Part shown: in pieces, positions 23,823 to 33,177 of the stretch | Layout of the letters: the number at the start of each line of letters is the position of its first letter | How positions within the stretch are numbered: the stretch's first letter is position 1 | NCBI RefSeq assembly: GCF_044389085.1 | Contig: NZ_JBIRXP010000002.1 | Location: 558,001 to 622,000, forward strand | Direction: 5' to 3' | DNA: 64,000 nt | Origin: Isoptericola sp044389085 | Lineage (GTDB): Bacteria > Actinomycetota > Actinomycetes > Actinomycetales > Cellulomonadaceae | Translations under genes and position numbers: made by a program | Notes under the pieces: model-generated | Seen by the model: the letters and a program-made list of their open reading frames with translations, nothing else | The model's database searches: none | Told to the model about the DNA's origin: nothing

Positions 23823-26800
23823 ATGAGGCAACGGGTGAGACGGGCGGTCGCCGGCGCGGCGGCCGCGGCGGTGATGGCGAGCGGCGCGGTGGTGTCGGGC
23901 GTCGTGGGCGCGAGCATGGCGGCGGCGGACGACTCCGTCGTTCTGGAAAACGATTTCGACTCGACGTACGAGCCGTGGGGCCCACGGGGCCCGGTCACGC
24001 TCGGGATCTCGGACGACGCCCGCACGGGCGCCGGGGCCCTGTCCGTCACGGGGCGGACGGCCGAGTGGAACGGCCCGGCCACCGCCGTCGACGACCTGCT
24101 CGCGCCCGGCGGGACCTACGACGTCGAGGCCTGGGTGAAGCTCCCGGCGGGGGCCGCGGGCACCGCGGCGGTGCACTTCACGGTCCAGGAGACGTCGGCC
24201 GACGGTGACGCCTACACCTGGGTCGGCGGGGCGGTCGACGCGTCCGCCGACGGCTGGGTGCGCGTCGGCGGCACGTACACGATGCCGTCCGACCTCATGG
24301 CGGCCCAGCTCTATGTCGAGGCGGCGCCGGTCGACGGCGCGCACCCGTCGTTCCTCGTGGACGACCTCGTGGTCACCGGCAGCGCGCCCGTCGACCCGGG
24401 CGACGTCGTCCCGGGCGGCGCGGTGAACCCGGTGCCGCAGCCCGTGGCCGCCGCGCTGCCCGGCAGTGCGGCCGACGTGCCCGTCGCCGCGCTCACCTTC
24501 GACGACGGCCCGAACCCCGGCACCACCGGGGCGCTCCTCGACTTCCTGGCCGAGCACGACCTGCACGCCGTGTTCTGCGTCATCGGGCAGAACGTCCAGG
24601 CGGACGGCGGGGCGGAGCTCCTGCGCCGGATCGTCGACGAGGGCCACGTGCTGTGCAACCACTCGACGTCGTACGCCGACATGGGCTCGTGGACCGCCGA
24701 CGAGGTGCGCGCCGACCTGGTCGCCAACCTCGGCATCATCCGCGACGCCCTCGGCGACCCCGACGCGAGGGTGCCGTTCTGGCGCGCGCCCAACGGGTCC
24801 TGGGGCGCCAGCGCCGACGTCGCCGTGAGCCTCGGCATGCAGCCGCTCGCCGTCACGCACACGATCGCGGACTGGGAGACGCAGGACGTCGACACCCTCA
24901 CCGCGAACCTGCGCGCCGCGCTGACCGACGGGGAGCTGGTCCTTGCGCACGACGGCGGCGGCGACCGGTCCGGCACGCTCGCGGCCGTGCGGACGGTCGT
25001 GGCCGAGCGCCTCGCCGACGGCTGGGAGTTCACCTTCCCCCGCGGCACGCCGCCGTTCGCCGGCACGGTGCTGAGCGCCGACTTCGAGGACGGTCCGGAC
25101 AGCTGGGTGCCCCGCGCGGGCGACGCCACCGAACCGGAGGTCGCGATCACGACCGACGACGCCCACGGCGGCACGCAGGCCGCCCTCGTCACGGGCCGTG
25201 ACGGCCAGGGCGACGGCATCGGGCGCGACGTCACCGGCGTCCTGCTGCCCGGCGTCACGTACGACCTGAGCGCCTGGGTGCGGTTCGCGCCGGACCAGCC
25301 GGCCGACGCCGTCTGGCTCTCGATCGCGAGCACCACGGGCGCGGAGACCTCGTACGCGACGCTCGCGCAGTTCTCCGGCGTCACCGCCGACGGCTGGTCG
25401 GAGGTCACCGCGACCTTCCAGGTGCCCGACGCCGAGACGTCGTTCCTCTACCTGGAGACCGACTACAACGGCACCAACACGAGCGACCTGCTGCTGGACG
25501 ACGTCACGATCGCCGTGCCCGAGCCGCCGACGGTGCAGGACCTCACGCCGCTCAAGGACACGACGGACTTCCCCGTCGGCGTCGCGATCGACAGCCGCGA
25601 GACCACGGGCTCGGCCTCCGAGCTGCTGCTGCGGCACGCCGACCAGATCACGGCCGAGAACGACATGAAGGTCGAGTCCTGGTACGACGCCGACCACCGG
25701 TTCCGCCCGAGCGCCGGCGCCGTCGCGCTCATGGACTACGCCGCGGCGAACGACCTGCGCGTGTACGGGCACGTCCTGGCCTGGCACAGCCAGACGCCGG
25801 ACTGGTTCTTCCAGGCCGACGACGGGACGCCGCTGACGACGTCGGAGGCCGACAAGGAGTTCCTGCGCGAGCGGCTGCGCACGCACATCTTCGACGTCGC
25901 GCAGTGGCTGTCGGACCACTACGGGGAGTTCGGCGGCGAGAACCCGCTGACGGCGTTCGACGTCGTCAACGAGGTGGTCAACGACGGTGCCACGAGCGAC
26001 CCCGACGACGGCCTGCGCCGCAGCGAGTGGTACCGGATCCTCGGCGAGGACTTCATCGACCTCGCGTTCGAGTACGCGGACGAGGCGTTCAACCGCACGT
26101 ACGCGGCCGAGGGCACCGACCGCCCGGTGGCCCTGTTCATCAACGACTACAACACCGAGCAGTCGGGCAAGCAGGACCGCTACCGGGCGCTGGTCGAGCG
26201 GCTACTCGCCCGCGGCGTCCCCGTGGACGGCGTGGGGCACCAGTTCCACGTGTCGCTGTCGACGCCGGTCTCGGCCCTCGAGGCGGCGCTCGACCGGTTC
26301 GCGGACCTGCCGGTCACGCAGGCCGTCACCGAGCTCGACGTCACCACCGGCACCCCCGTCACCGAGGCGCGCCTGGTGGACCAGGGCTACTGGTTCCGCG
26401 ACGCGTTCCGCATGTTCCGCGCCCACGCCGACGACCTCTACTCCGTCACGGTGTGGGGCCTGACGGACGGCCGGTCGTGGCGGGCCGACGCGGGGGCGCC
26501 CCTGCTGTTCGACGACGGGTACCAGGCCAAGCCGGCCTACTTCGGTGCCGTGGACGGCGACCTCCCCGCCCGGCTGCGCGCGGCGAACGTCTTCGCGGGC
26601 GACGTCCCGCTCGACGACGACGCGGCGTCGTCGGCCGTGTGGGACCGGCTGCCGCGGCACGGGATCGGCGCCGCGGGGGAGCAGGTGGCGGACTTCCAGC
26701 TGCGCTGGGCCGCCGACCACCTCACGGCGCAGGTGCGCGTCACGGACGGTAGCGCGGACGACGCCGACGCCGTGACGTTCGACGTCGACGGCGCGACCAC

Positions 26801-27905
26801 CACGGTGGGTCGCGACGGCACCGTGACCGGCCCGGACGGGGCGGCCGCCGTCGTCGAGCCGTCCGACGACGGGTACGTCGTCGTCGCGCACCTGCCGCTG
26901 GCGGGCGCTGCCGAGGGCGACACCCTCGGCCTGGACGTGCAGGTCGCCGACGGCGACACGACGACCGGCTGGAACACGCCGGGGTCGCTCGGCACGCTGA
27001 ACCTCCTGGAGGAGCTCAGCTACCTCGAGGTGGCCGAGGCCGCCGCGCCGCCGCAGGTCGACGGCGTGGTGGACGACGCGTGGGCCGACGCCTCCGTGGT
27101 CACCACCGACCGGCAGATCGAGGGCGACGGCGGCGCCACCGCGACGGTGCGCACGCTCTGGTCGGGCGACACGCTGTACGTGCTCGCGGAGGTCGCCGAC
27201 CCGACGGTCGACGTCAGCGGCTCCGACCCGTGGGTGCAGGACTCGGTGGAGATCTTCGTGGACGCCGGCAACGCGAAGAACGGCGCCTACCGCGACGTCG
27301 ACACGCAGATCCGCATCAGCGCCGAGAACGTCACGTCGTTCGGCACGGGAGACGAGGCGGCGCAGGCCGCGCGGCTGACGTCGGCGACCGCGGCGGTCGA
27401 CGGCGGGTACGTCGTCGAGGCGGCGGTCGACCTGCTCGGCACCGGCGGCGCGGGCACGTTCCACGGCCTGGACTTCCAGGTCAACGACGGCACGGCCGGC
27501 ACGCGCACCGCCGTGCGGGACTGGGCCGACCCCACGGGCACGGGCTACCAGTCCACGGCCCGCTGGGGCGTCGGCCGGCTCGTCGCGGCGGAGCAGCCCG
27601 AGCCCGGCGGCCTGGTGAACGTCGTGGCCCCGAGGGTCGTCCCTGACGACCGGAAGGGCACCGGGCCCGGCGCCGTCCTCGTGGCGGATCCAGGGGAGTG
27701 GACGTCGCCCGACGGCGAGCGCGTGCGGTACACGTACCGGTGGCTGCTCGACGGCGAGCCGGTCCGGCGCCCCGGCGACGCTGCCGAGCTCCGCGTGCGC
27801 GGCACGGACATCGGGCACGAGGTGAGCGTCGAGGTCACGGCGCACGCCCGCGGGCTGGACGACGTCACCGTCGTCAGCGCGCCGGTCACCCCCGCCCGGC
27901 GGTAG
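23823..27905 (+). CDS. Secreted multidomain xylanase GH10 with NodB-type deacetylase and carbohydrate-binding domains
   Basis: 1360 residues. Signal peptide ~1-35; CBM22-like domain ~38-195; polysaccharide deacetylase (CE4/NodB) ~215-405 with TFDDGPNPGTT (Asp227, Asp228), WRAPNG (320) and a final AHDGGG (His376); second CBM22-like domain ~420-575; GH10 barrel ~580-905 with acid/base Glu717 in VVNEVVN and nucleophile Glu837 in TELDV; two CBM9-like regions ~935-1060 and ~1078-1260; Ig-like C-terminal domain. It should bind and cut xylan and remove acetyl groups outside the cell. In the deacetylase the usual H-S/T-x-x-H motif reads HSTSY (280-284), so one zinc histidine is Tyr. ATG is preceded by GGGAG. 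Confidence 0.9.
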   Translation: MRQRVRRAVAGAAAAAVMASGAVVSGVVGASMAAADDSVVLENDFDSTYEPWGPRGPVTLGISDDARTGAGALSVTGRTAEWNGPATAVDDLLAPGGTYDVEAWVKLPAGAAGTAAVHFTVQETSADGDAYTWVGGAVDASADGWVRVGGTYTMPSDLMAAQLYVEAAPVDGAHPSFLVDDLVVTGSAPVDPGDVVPGGAVNPVPQPVAAALPGSAADVPVAALTFDDGPNPGTTGALLDFLAEHDLHAVFCVIGQNVQADGGAELLRRIVDEGHVLCNHSTSYADMGSWTADEVRADLVANLGIIRDALGDPDARVPFWRAPNGSWGASADVAVSLGMQPLAVTHTIADWETQDVDTLTANLRAALTDGELVLAHDGGGDRSGTLAAVRTVVAERLADGWEFTFPRGTPPFAGTVLSADFEDGPDSWVPRAGDATEPEVAITTDDAHGGTQAALVTGRDGQGDGIGRDVTGVLLPGVTYDLSAWVRFAPDQPADAVWLSIASTTGAETSYATLAQFSGVTADGWSEVTATFQVPDAETSFLYLETDYNGTNTSDLLLDDVTIAVPEPPTVQDLTPLKDTTDFPVGVAIDSRETTGSASELLLRHADQITAENDMKVESWYDADHRFRPSAGAVALMDYAAANDLRVYGHVLAWHSQTPDWFFQADDGTPLTTSEADKEFLRERLRTHIFDVAQWLSDHYGEFGGENPLTAFDVVNEVVNDGATSDPDDGLRRSEWYRILGEDFIDLAFEYADEAFNRTYAAEGTDRPVALFINDYNTEQSGKQDRYRALVERLLARGVPVDGVGHQFHVSLSTPVSALEAALDRFADLPVTQAVTELDVTTGTPVTEARLVDQGYWFRDAFRMFRAHADDLYSVTVWGLTDGRSWRADAGAPLLFDDGYQAKPAYFGAVDGDLPARLRAANVFAGDVPLDDDAASSAVWDRLPRHGIGAAGEQVADFQLRWAADHLTAQVRVTDGSADDADAVTFDVDGATTTVGRDGTVTGPDGAAAVVEPSDDGYVVVAHLPLAGAAEGDTLGLDVQVADGDTTTGWNTPGSLGTLNLLEELSYLEVAEAAAPPQVDGVVDDAWADASVVTTDRQIEGDGGATATVRTLWSGDTLYVLAEVADPTVDVSGSDPWVQDSVEIFVDAGNAKNGAYRDVDTQIRISAENVTSFGTGDEAAQAARLTSATAAVDGGYVVEAAVDLLGTGGAGTFHGLDFQVNDGTAGTRTAVRDWADPTGTGYQSTARWGVGRLVAAEQPEPGGLVNVVAPRVVPDDRKGTGPGAVLVADPGEWTSPDGERVRYTYRWLLDGEPVRRPGDAAELRVRGTDIGHEVSVEVTAHARGLDDVTVVSAPVTPARR

Positions 27906-27914
27906 CCGCCGCCC

Positions 27915-27959
27915 GGCCGGCGGCCCTGCCCTCGCGGGTGGGGTCGCCGGCCGCCGGTC
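27915..27959 (+). terminator. Possible terminator hairpin after the xylanase gene
   Basis: An 11-bp GC stem with one G-U pair (27915-27925 with 27949-27959) and a long 23-base loop, beginning 10 bases after the stop. No T-run. Confidence 0.4.
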
Positions 27960-28082
27960 GTGTGGGGGTCCGGCGAAGAGGCCGGTCAGGACGGCCGGGC
28001 GGCCGTCGGGGGTGGGTAGCATCGCGGCCGGGCGGCGGGCCGACCGTCCGCGACGCCGAGGCCGACCACGACCAGGAGGACC

Positions 28083-29216
28083 ATGAGCCACCCGCGCGGG
28101 TACGACCCCCACGACGCACCGCCCACCCGGGCGATCCCGCCGCAGGAGGACGGCACGACCGTGCTGCCTCCCACGCAGGCGCTGGGTGGGTACGACGACG
28201 GCACGCAGGTGCTGCCGCCGGCGCCGGGGAGCCGGGGCGAGGGGACGACGGTGCTGCCGTCCGCGCAGGAGTTCGGCGGCTACGTCGACGGCACGGCCGT
28301 CCTGCCCCCCACGCAGGCGCTGGGCGGGTACGACGACGGCACGCAGGTGCTGCCTCCGGCGCGGTCGGTGGGCGGGTACGAGGACGGCACGCAGGTGCTG
28401 CCTCCGGCGCAATCGGTGGGTGGGTACGAGGACGGCACGCAGGTGCTGTCGAACGCCGCGCCGCCGCGACGGACGTCCTCACGGCCGGTGGCGTCGCTGT
28501 CGGCCCCGACCACGACGCCCGCCCCGCACGCGCCGGCGCCCCGCGCTGCGGCGCCTCAGCCCTCGGCCCCGGTCTCGCGGCCGGCCCCGGCACCCGCCGC
28601 ACCCGCGGCGCCGCGCGCCGCCGCCCCGTCGCCGTGGGGAGCGGCGCCCGCGCCCGCCCACGGGGCCCCGGCGGGCCCGGGCCGACCGGTGTCCGAGCCG
28701 CCCCGTCGTGGCACGGAGCCGACCGCGGTGGCGGCGCTGATCACCGGCGTCCTCGGGTTCGTCGTCCCGCTGCTGGGGGTGCTCGCGATCATCCTGGGCG
28801 GGGTCGGCCTGGACCGGACCCGTCGTCGCCGCTCGGGCGGGCGGGGCATGGCCAAGACCGGCATCGCGTTCGGCTCGATCCAGGTGGTGTTCACGGCCAT
28901 CGTCGTGATCACCGGGCTCTGGCTCTGGAACTCCTACGGGGACGACATCCAGCAGGCCCTGGACGAGGCGGAGCAGCTCACGCAGACCGACCTGTCCGTG
29001 CCGGACCTGCTGCTGGGCGGCCTGACCGGCGACCTCAGCTTCGGCGACCTGCAGGACCTCGCCGGCACCCTCGGCGACGCCGACCAGCTCCAGGAGCTCG
29101 GCGGCCAGTGCCAGGCGGGCGACCCCGTCTCGTGCGAGGACCTCCTGGACCGCCTCCCCGACGGCATCCTCGACCAGCTCCCCGAGGACCTGACCAGCCG
29201 CATCCCGGGCAGCTGA
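28083..29216 (+). CDS. DUF4190-like membrane protein with 16-residue DGT-VLPP repeats
   Basis: 377 residues. Residues 20-125 contain seven copies of (D/E)GT(Q/T/A)VLP at mostly 16-residue period, joined by GGYxDG; then a Pro/Ala-rich stretch to ~220; then two hydrophobic helices (VAALITGVLGFVVPLLGVLAIILGGVGL and FGSIQVVFTAIVVITGLWLW) as in DUF4190; then an acidic C-terminal part with a Cys pair. It shares the start MSH and membrane layout with the protein at 23095-23682, so the two are likely paralogues. Repeated T-Q/T-V near acidic residues could be Ser/Thr-kinase sites; that is speculation. TAGCAT (28017-28022) is a likely -10 and AGGAGGA a ribosome site. Confidence 0.7.
   Translation: MSHPRGYDPHDAPPTRAIPPQEDGTTVLPPTQALGGYDDGTQVLPPAPGSRGEGTTVLPSAQEFGGYVDGTAVLPPTQALGGYDDGTQVLPPARSVGGYEDGTQVLPPAQSVGGYEDGTQVLSNAAPPRRTSSRPVASLSAPTTTPAPHAPAPRAAAPQPSAPVSRPAPAPAAPAAPRAAAPSPWGAAPAPAHGAPAGPGRPVSEPPRRGTEPTAVAALITGVLGFVVPLLGVLAIILGGVGLDRTRRRRSGGRGMAKTGIAFGSIQVVFTAIVVITGLWLWNSYGDDIQQALDEAEQLTQTDLSVPDLLLGGLTGDLSFGDLQDLAGTLGDADQLQELGGQCQAGDPVSCEDLLDRLPDGILDQLPEDLTSRIPGS
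28149..28454 (+). repeat. 48-bp coding repeat
   Basis: Seven related units encode DGTxVLPP...GGYx; six of the intervals between successive GT pairs fall at 48, 42, 48, 48, 48 and 48 bases. The last two or three copies are nearly identical at DNA level, suggesting recent duplication. Confidence 0.75.
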
Positions 29217-29218
29217 CC

Positions 29219-29270
29219 GCCGAGGTAGTTCGGGTGTCCGCGAGGTAGTGCGGAGGCGCGCGAGGTAGTC
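29219..29270 (+). repeat. GAGGTAG 20-nt-period array 1 (three direct copies)
   Basis: CGAGGTAGT begins at 29221, 29241 and 29261, exactly 20 nt apart, starting 3 bases after the stop of the upstream gene. All copies have the same orientation. First copy is preceded by GC to give GCCGAGGTAGTTC, the form found in arrays 2-4. Confidence 0.9.
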
Positions 29271-29475
29271 GCGGCACCGCGGGCAGGCCCCCGGCCGACG
29301 TCGGAGGGTCGGCGTAGTCTGGTGCGGCACGCCCGGCGCCCTGCCGGCGCCCGGTTCCGAGGCGGCCTCGCCCCGGGATCCGGTGCGTCCCGGGGAGAGC
29401 TGGGCCTGTCGTCGTGCCCGCACGCCGGGCTCCGTCTCGATCGCCTCGTGCCGCAGACCGCCTCGAAGGACCCGC

Positions 29476-32400
29476 ATGAACCTCACCGGCATCGTCCCCG
29501 CCCTCCTCGCCGACCCCGGCGCCTCCGCCGCGCTCGAGCACGTCCGGGCGCGCGGCCTGGCCGACGTCGTCGGGCCGGTCGGTGTGCGCGCGCCGCTGCT
29601 GGCCGCGGCGGCCGAGCGTCGGCCGCTGGTCGTCGTCACCGCCACGGGGCGCGAGGCCGACGAGCTCGCCGCGTCCGTGCGCGCCTACCTGCCCGACGAC
29701 CGGGCCGACGACGTCGCCGTCCTGCCCGCGTGGGAGACCCTGCCGCACGAGCGGCTGTCGCCCCGGGCGGACACGGTGGCCAAGCGGCTCGCGGTGTTCC
29801 GCCGCCTCGCCCACCCGGCACCTGAGCCGGGCCTCACCGGCCCGATCCGGCTGCTCGTCATGCCGGCCCGCGCGCTGCTGCAGCCGGTCGTTGACGGGCT
29901 GGGCGAGCTCGAGCCGGTCGAGCTGCACACCGGGGACACCGCCGACCTCACGGACGTCTCCGACCGCCTCGTCGCCGCCGCGTACTCGCGGGTGGACATG
30001 GTCGAGCGACGCGGCGAGTTCGCGGTCCGCGGCGGCATCCTCGACGTCTTCCCGCCCACCGAGGACCACCCGCTGCGCCTGGAGTTCTGGGGCGACGAGG
30101 TGACGGAGATCCGCTGGTTCGCGGTCGCCGACCAGCGGTCCCTGGAGATCGCCGAGCACGGGCTGTGGGCCCCGCCGTGCCGCGAGATCCTGCTCACCGA
30201 CACGGTGCGGGAGCGTGCCGCCGGCCTGGTGGAGCGGCTGCCGGGCGCGATCGAGATGCTCGACAAGCTCGCCGCGGGCGTCGCCGTCGAGGGCATGGAG
30301 TCGCTCGCCCCCGTGCTCGTGGACCGCATGGTGCCGGTGCTGGAGCTGGTGCCCGACGACGCCCTGCTGGTCATCGACGAGCCCGAGCGGGTCCGTCGTC
30401 GCGCGCACGACCTCGTCGCCACCACGGAGGAGTTCCTCGCCGCGGCCTGGACGGGCGCCGTCGCCGGCGGGGCCGCCCCGATCGACCTGTCCGCGGCGTC
30501 GTTCGAGACCTTCGCCGAGGTGCGCGACGTCGCGGCCCGCCGCGGGCTGGGCTGGTGGACGCTGTCGTCGTTCGCGCTCGACGCGGGCGGCGACGAGGGC
30601 ACCGAGGCCGAGGCCGAGGTGGACGGGGTCACGACCTTCACGGTCGGCGCGCGCGACGTCGAGTCGTACCGCGGCGACCTGCAGCGGGCGCTCGACGACG
30701 TCCAGACGCTGCAGCGCGGGGGCTGGCGGCTGCTCCTGACCACGGAGGGCCACGGCCCGGCCAAGCGCATGGTCGAGCAGCTGTCCGCGCAGGACACCGC
30801 GGCGCGGATGGTCGCCGAGCTGGGGGAGGAGCCGGAGGGCGGCGTCGTCCTCGTCGCGCCGGCGCTGGTCGGCAAGGGCTTCGTCGCCACCGACCTGAAG
30901 CTCGCGGTGTTCAGCGAGTCCGACCTCACCGGCCGGCAGGGCTCCACGACCCGTGACATGCGCAAGATGCCGAGCCGGCGGCGCAACGTCGTCGACCCGC
31001 TGCAGCTGCGCGGCGGCGACTTCGTGGTGCACGAGCAGCACGGCGTGGGCCGGTTCGTGGAGATGGTGCAGCGCACGCTCGGCGCGGGGGCGAACGCCGC
31101 GACGCGCGAGTACCTGGTGATCGAGTACGCGTCGTCCAAGCGGGGCCAGCCGGGCGACCGGTTGTTCGTGCCGATGGACCAGCTCGACCAGGTCACCAAG
31201 TACACGGGCGGCGAGGCGCCGTCGCTGTCGAAGATGGGCGGCGCGGACTGGAAGAACACCAAGGCGCGCGCCCGCAAGCACGTCAAGGAGATCGCGGGCG
31301 AGCTCATCCGCCTGTACTCGGCCCGAATGGCCACCCAGGGGCACGCGTTCGGCCCGGACACCCCGTGGCAGCGCGAGCTGGAGGACGCCTTCGCGTACGT
31401 CGAGACGCCCGACCAGCTCGTGACGATCGACGAGGTCAAGGCCGACATGGAGAAGGCCGTGCCGATGGACCGCCTGGTGTGCGGCGACGTCGGCTACGGC
31501 AAGACGGAGATCGCGATCCGGGCCGCGTTCAAGGCGGTGCAGGACGGCAAGCAGGTGGCCGTGCTGGTGCCGACCACGCTGCTGGTGCAGCAGCACTTCG
31601 ACACGTTCTCCGAGCGGTACGCCGGGTTCCCCGTCACGGTGCGGGCGCTGTCGCGCTTCCAGACCGACAAGGAGTCGGCGGAGACGGTCGAGGGCCTCGG
31701 CAAGGGCACCGTGGACATCGTCATCGGCACCCACCGCCTGCTCACCGGGTCGGTGCGGTTCAAGGACCTCGGCCTGGTGATCGTCGACGAGGAGCAGCGG
31801 TTCGGCGTCGAGCACAAGGAGACGCTCAAGCAGCTGCGCACCAACGTGGACGTGCTGGCGATGTCCGCCACCCCGATCCCGCGCACGCTGGAGATGGCCG
31901 TGACCGGCATCCGCGAGATGTCGACGCTCGCCACCCCGCCGGAGGAGCGCCATCCCGTGCTCACCTACGTGGGGGCGTACGAGGAGAAGCAGATCGGTGC
32001 CGCCGTCCGCCGCGAGCTGCTGCGCGAGGGCCAGGTGTTCTACGTGCACAACAAGGTGGAGACCATCCAGAAGACGGCGTCCCGCCTGGCGGAGCTCGTC
32101 CCCGAGGCCCGCATCGGCGTGGCCCACGGCAAGATGAGCGAGCACCAGCTCGACCAGGTGATCCGCGCCTTCTGGGAGAAGGAGCTGGACGTGCTGGTCT
32201 GCACCACGATCATCGAGACCGGTCTGGACATCTCGAACGCCAACACGCTCATCCTGGAGCGCGCGGACGTGCTGGGCCTGTCGCAGCTGCACCAGCTGCG
32301 CGGGCGGGTGGGCCGCGGCCGCGAGCGCGCGTACGCGTACTTCCTGTACCCGCCGGAGCGTCCGCTCACCGACACCGCGCACGACCGCCTGGCCACGATG

Positions 32401-33081
32401 GCGGCGCACACCGACCTGGGCGCCGGCATGCAGATCGCCATGAAGGACCTGGAGATCCGCGGCGCGGGCAACCTGCTGGGGGGCGAGCAGTCGGGCCACA
32501 TCGCGGGCGTCGGCTTCGACCTGTACGTGCGCATGGTGGGCGAGGCCGTGGCCGCGTTCCGCGGCGAGCGCGAGGAGGAGCAGCCCGAGGTCACCATCGA
32601 GCTGCCCGTCGACGCGCACCTGCCCGAGTCGTACATCGCGACCGAGCGGCTGCGCCTCGAGGCGTACAAGAAGATCGCCGCGGCGCAGGACGCGGCCGGG
32701 CTGGCGGAGGTGCGGGCCGAGCTGGTGGACCGCTACGGCAAGCTCCCCGACGTCGCGTCCGCGCTGTTCGACGTCGCGGACTTCCGCAACCACGCCCGGC
32801 GCGCGGGCCTCACGGACGTCACGGCCCAGGGCAAGTTCGTCCGGTTCGCGCCGGTGGACCTCGCGGAGTCGGCGCAGCTGCGCCTCAAGCGCCTCTACCC
32901 GGGCACGATCCTCAAGCCCGCGATCCGCGCCTTCCTCGTGCCGTTCCCGACGACGGCGCGCATCGGCGGGCGTCCCCTGCGCGGCGCGGAGGTGCTCGCG
33001 TGGGCGCGCCAGCTCATCGACGCCGTCGTCCTCGGGGAGGTCTCCGCCGCGGCGAGCGTCGGCACCGGCTCGCCGAGGTAG
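29476..33081 (+). CDS. mfd: Transcription-repair coupling factor Mfd
   Basis: 1201 residues, normal length for Mfd. It removes stalled RNA polymerase from DNA lesions and recruits UvrA. Order of domains: UvrB-like N-terminal region, RNA-polymerase-interacting domain (QLRGGDFVVHEQHGVGRFVEM near 515-535), then the helicase motor with Walker A GYGKTE near 672 and DEEQ near 771, LSATPIPRTLEM-type motif III and ETGLDISNANT, and the TRCF C-terminal domain. ATG at 29476 was chosen for the MNLTGIVPALL start; -10 TAGTCT at 29315. The stop codon TAG (33079-33081) lies within a GAGGTAG repeat copy. Confidence 0.97.
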   Translation: MNLTGIVPALLADPGASAALEHVRARGLADVVGPVGVRAPLLAAAAERRPLVVVTATGREADELAASVRAYLPDDRADDVAVLPAWETLPHERLSPRADTVAKRLAVFRRLAHPAPEPGLTGPIRLLVMPARALLQPVVDGLGELEPVELHTGDTADLTDVSDRLVAAAYSRVDMVERRGEFAVRGGILDVFPPTEDHPLRLEFWGDEVTEIRWFAVADQRSLEIAEHGLWAPPCREILLTDTVRERAAGLVERLPGAIEMLDKLAAGVAVEGMESLAPVLVDRMVPVLELVPDDALLVIDEPERVRRRAHDLVATTEEFLAAAWTGAVAGGAAPIDLSAASFETFAEVRDVAARRGLGWWTLSSFALDAGGDEGTEAEAEVDGVTTFTVGARDVESYRGDLQRALDDVQTLQRGGWRLLLTTEGHGPAKRMVEQLSAQDTAARMVAELGEEPEGGVVLVAPALVGKGFVATDLKLAVFSESDLTGRQGSTTRDMRKMPSRRRNVVDPLQLRGGDFVVHEQHGVGRFVEMVQRTLGAGANAATREYLVIEYASSKRGQPGDRLFVPMDQLDQVTKYTGGEAPSLSKMGGADWKNTKARARKHVKEIAGELIRLYSARMATQGHAFGPDTPWQRELEDAFAYVETPDQLVTIDEVKADMEKAVPMDRLVCGDVGYGKTEIAIRAAFKAVQDGKQVAVLVPTTLLVQQHFDTFSERYAGFPVTVRALSRFQTDKESAETVEGLGKGTVDIVIGTHRLLTGSVRFKDLGLVIVDEEQRFGVEHKETLKQLRTNVDVLAMSATPIPRTLEMAVTGIREMSTLATPPEERHPVLTYVGAYEEKQIGAAVRRELLREGQVFYVHNKVETIQKTASRLAELVPEARIGVAHGKMSEHQLDQVIRAFWEKELDVLVCTTIIETGLDISNANTLILERADVLGLSQLHQLRGRVGRGRERAYAYFLYPPERPLTDTAHDRLATMAAHTDLGAGMQIAMKDLEIRGAGNLLGGEQSGHIAGVGFDLYVRMVGEAVAAFRGEREEEQPEVTIELPVDAHLPESYIATERLRLEAYKKIAAAQDAAGLAEVRAELVDRYGKLPDVASALFDVADFRNHARRAGLTDVTAQGKFVRFAPVDLAESAQLRLKRLYPGTILKPAIRAFLVPFPTTARIGGRPLRGAEVLAWARQLIDAVVLGEVSAAASVGTGSPR

Positions 33082-33170
33082 TACCGACCTCGCCGAGGTG
33101 GTTCACACGGGGGTGCGAGCTACCTCGGCGGGACCTGGACTACCTCGGCGAGACCTGGACTACCTCGGCG
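33072..33170 (+). repeat. GAGGTAG 20-nt-period array 2 (two direct, three inverted copies)
   Basis: Forward copies at 33074 (CGAGGTAGT) and 33094 (CGAGGTGGT); inverted TACCTCGGCG at 33121, 33141 and 33161. Period is 20 nt in each arm. It fills the gap between mfd and the convergent lcp-like gene. The inner forward and inverted copies can pair imperfectly around a GGGGGT loop. Confidence 0.9.
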
Positions 33171-33177
33171 GCGAGGT

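Noticed and set aside
29035..32793. Long minus-strand open frame opposite mfd
   Set aside because: No recognisable motif, His/Arg-rich; mfd is unambiguous on the plus strand.
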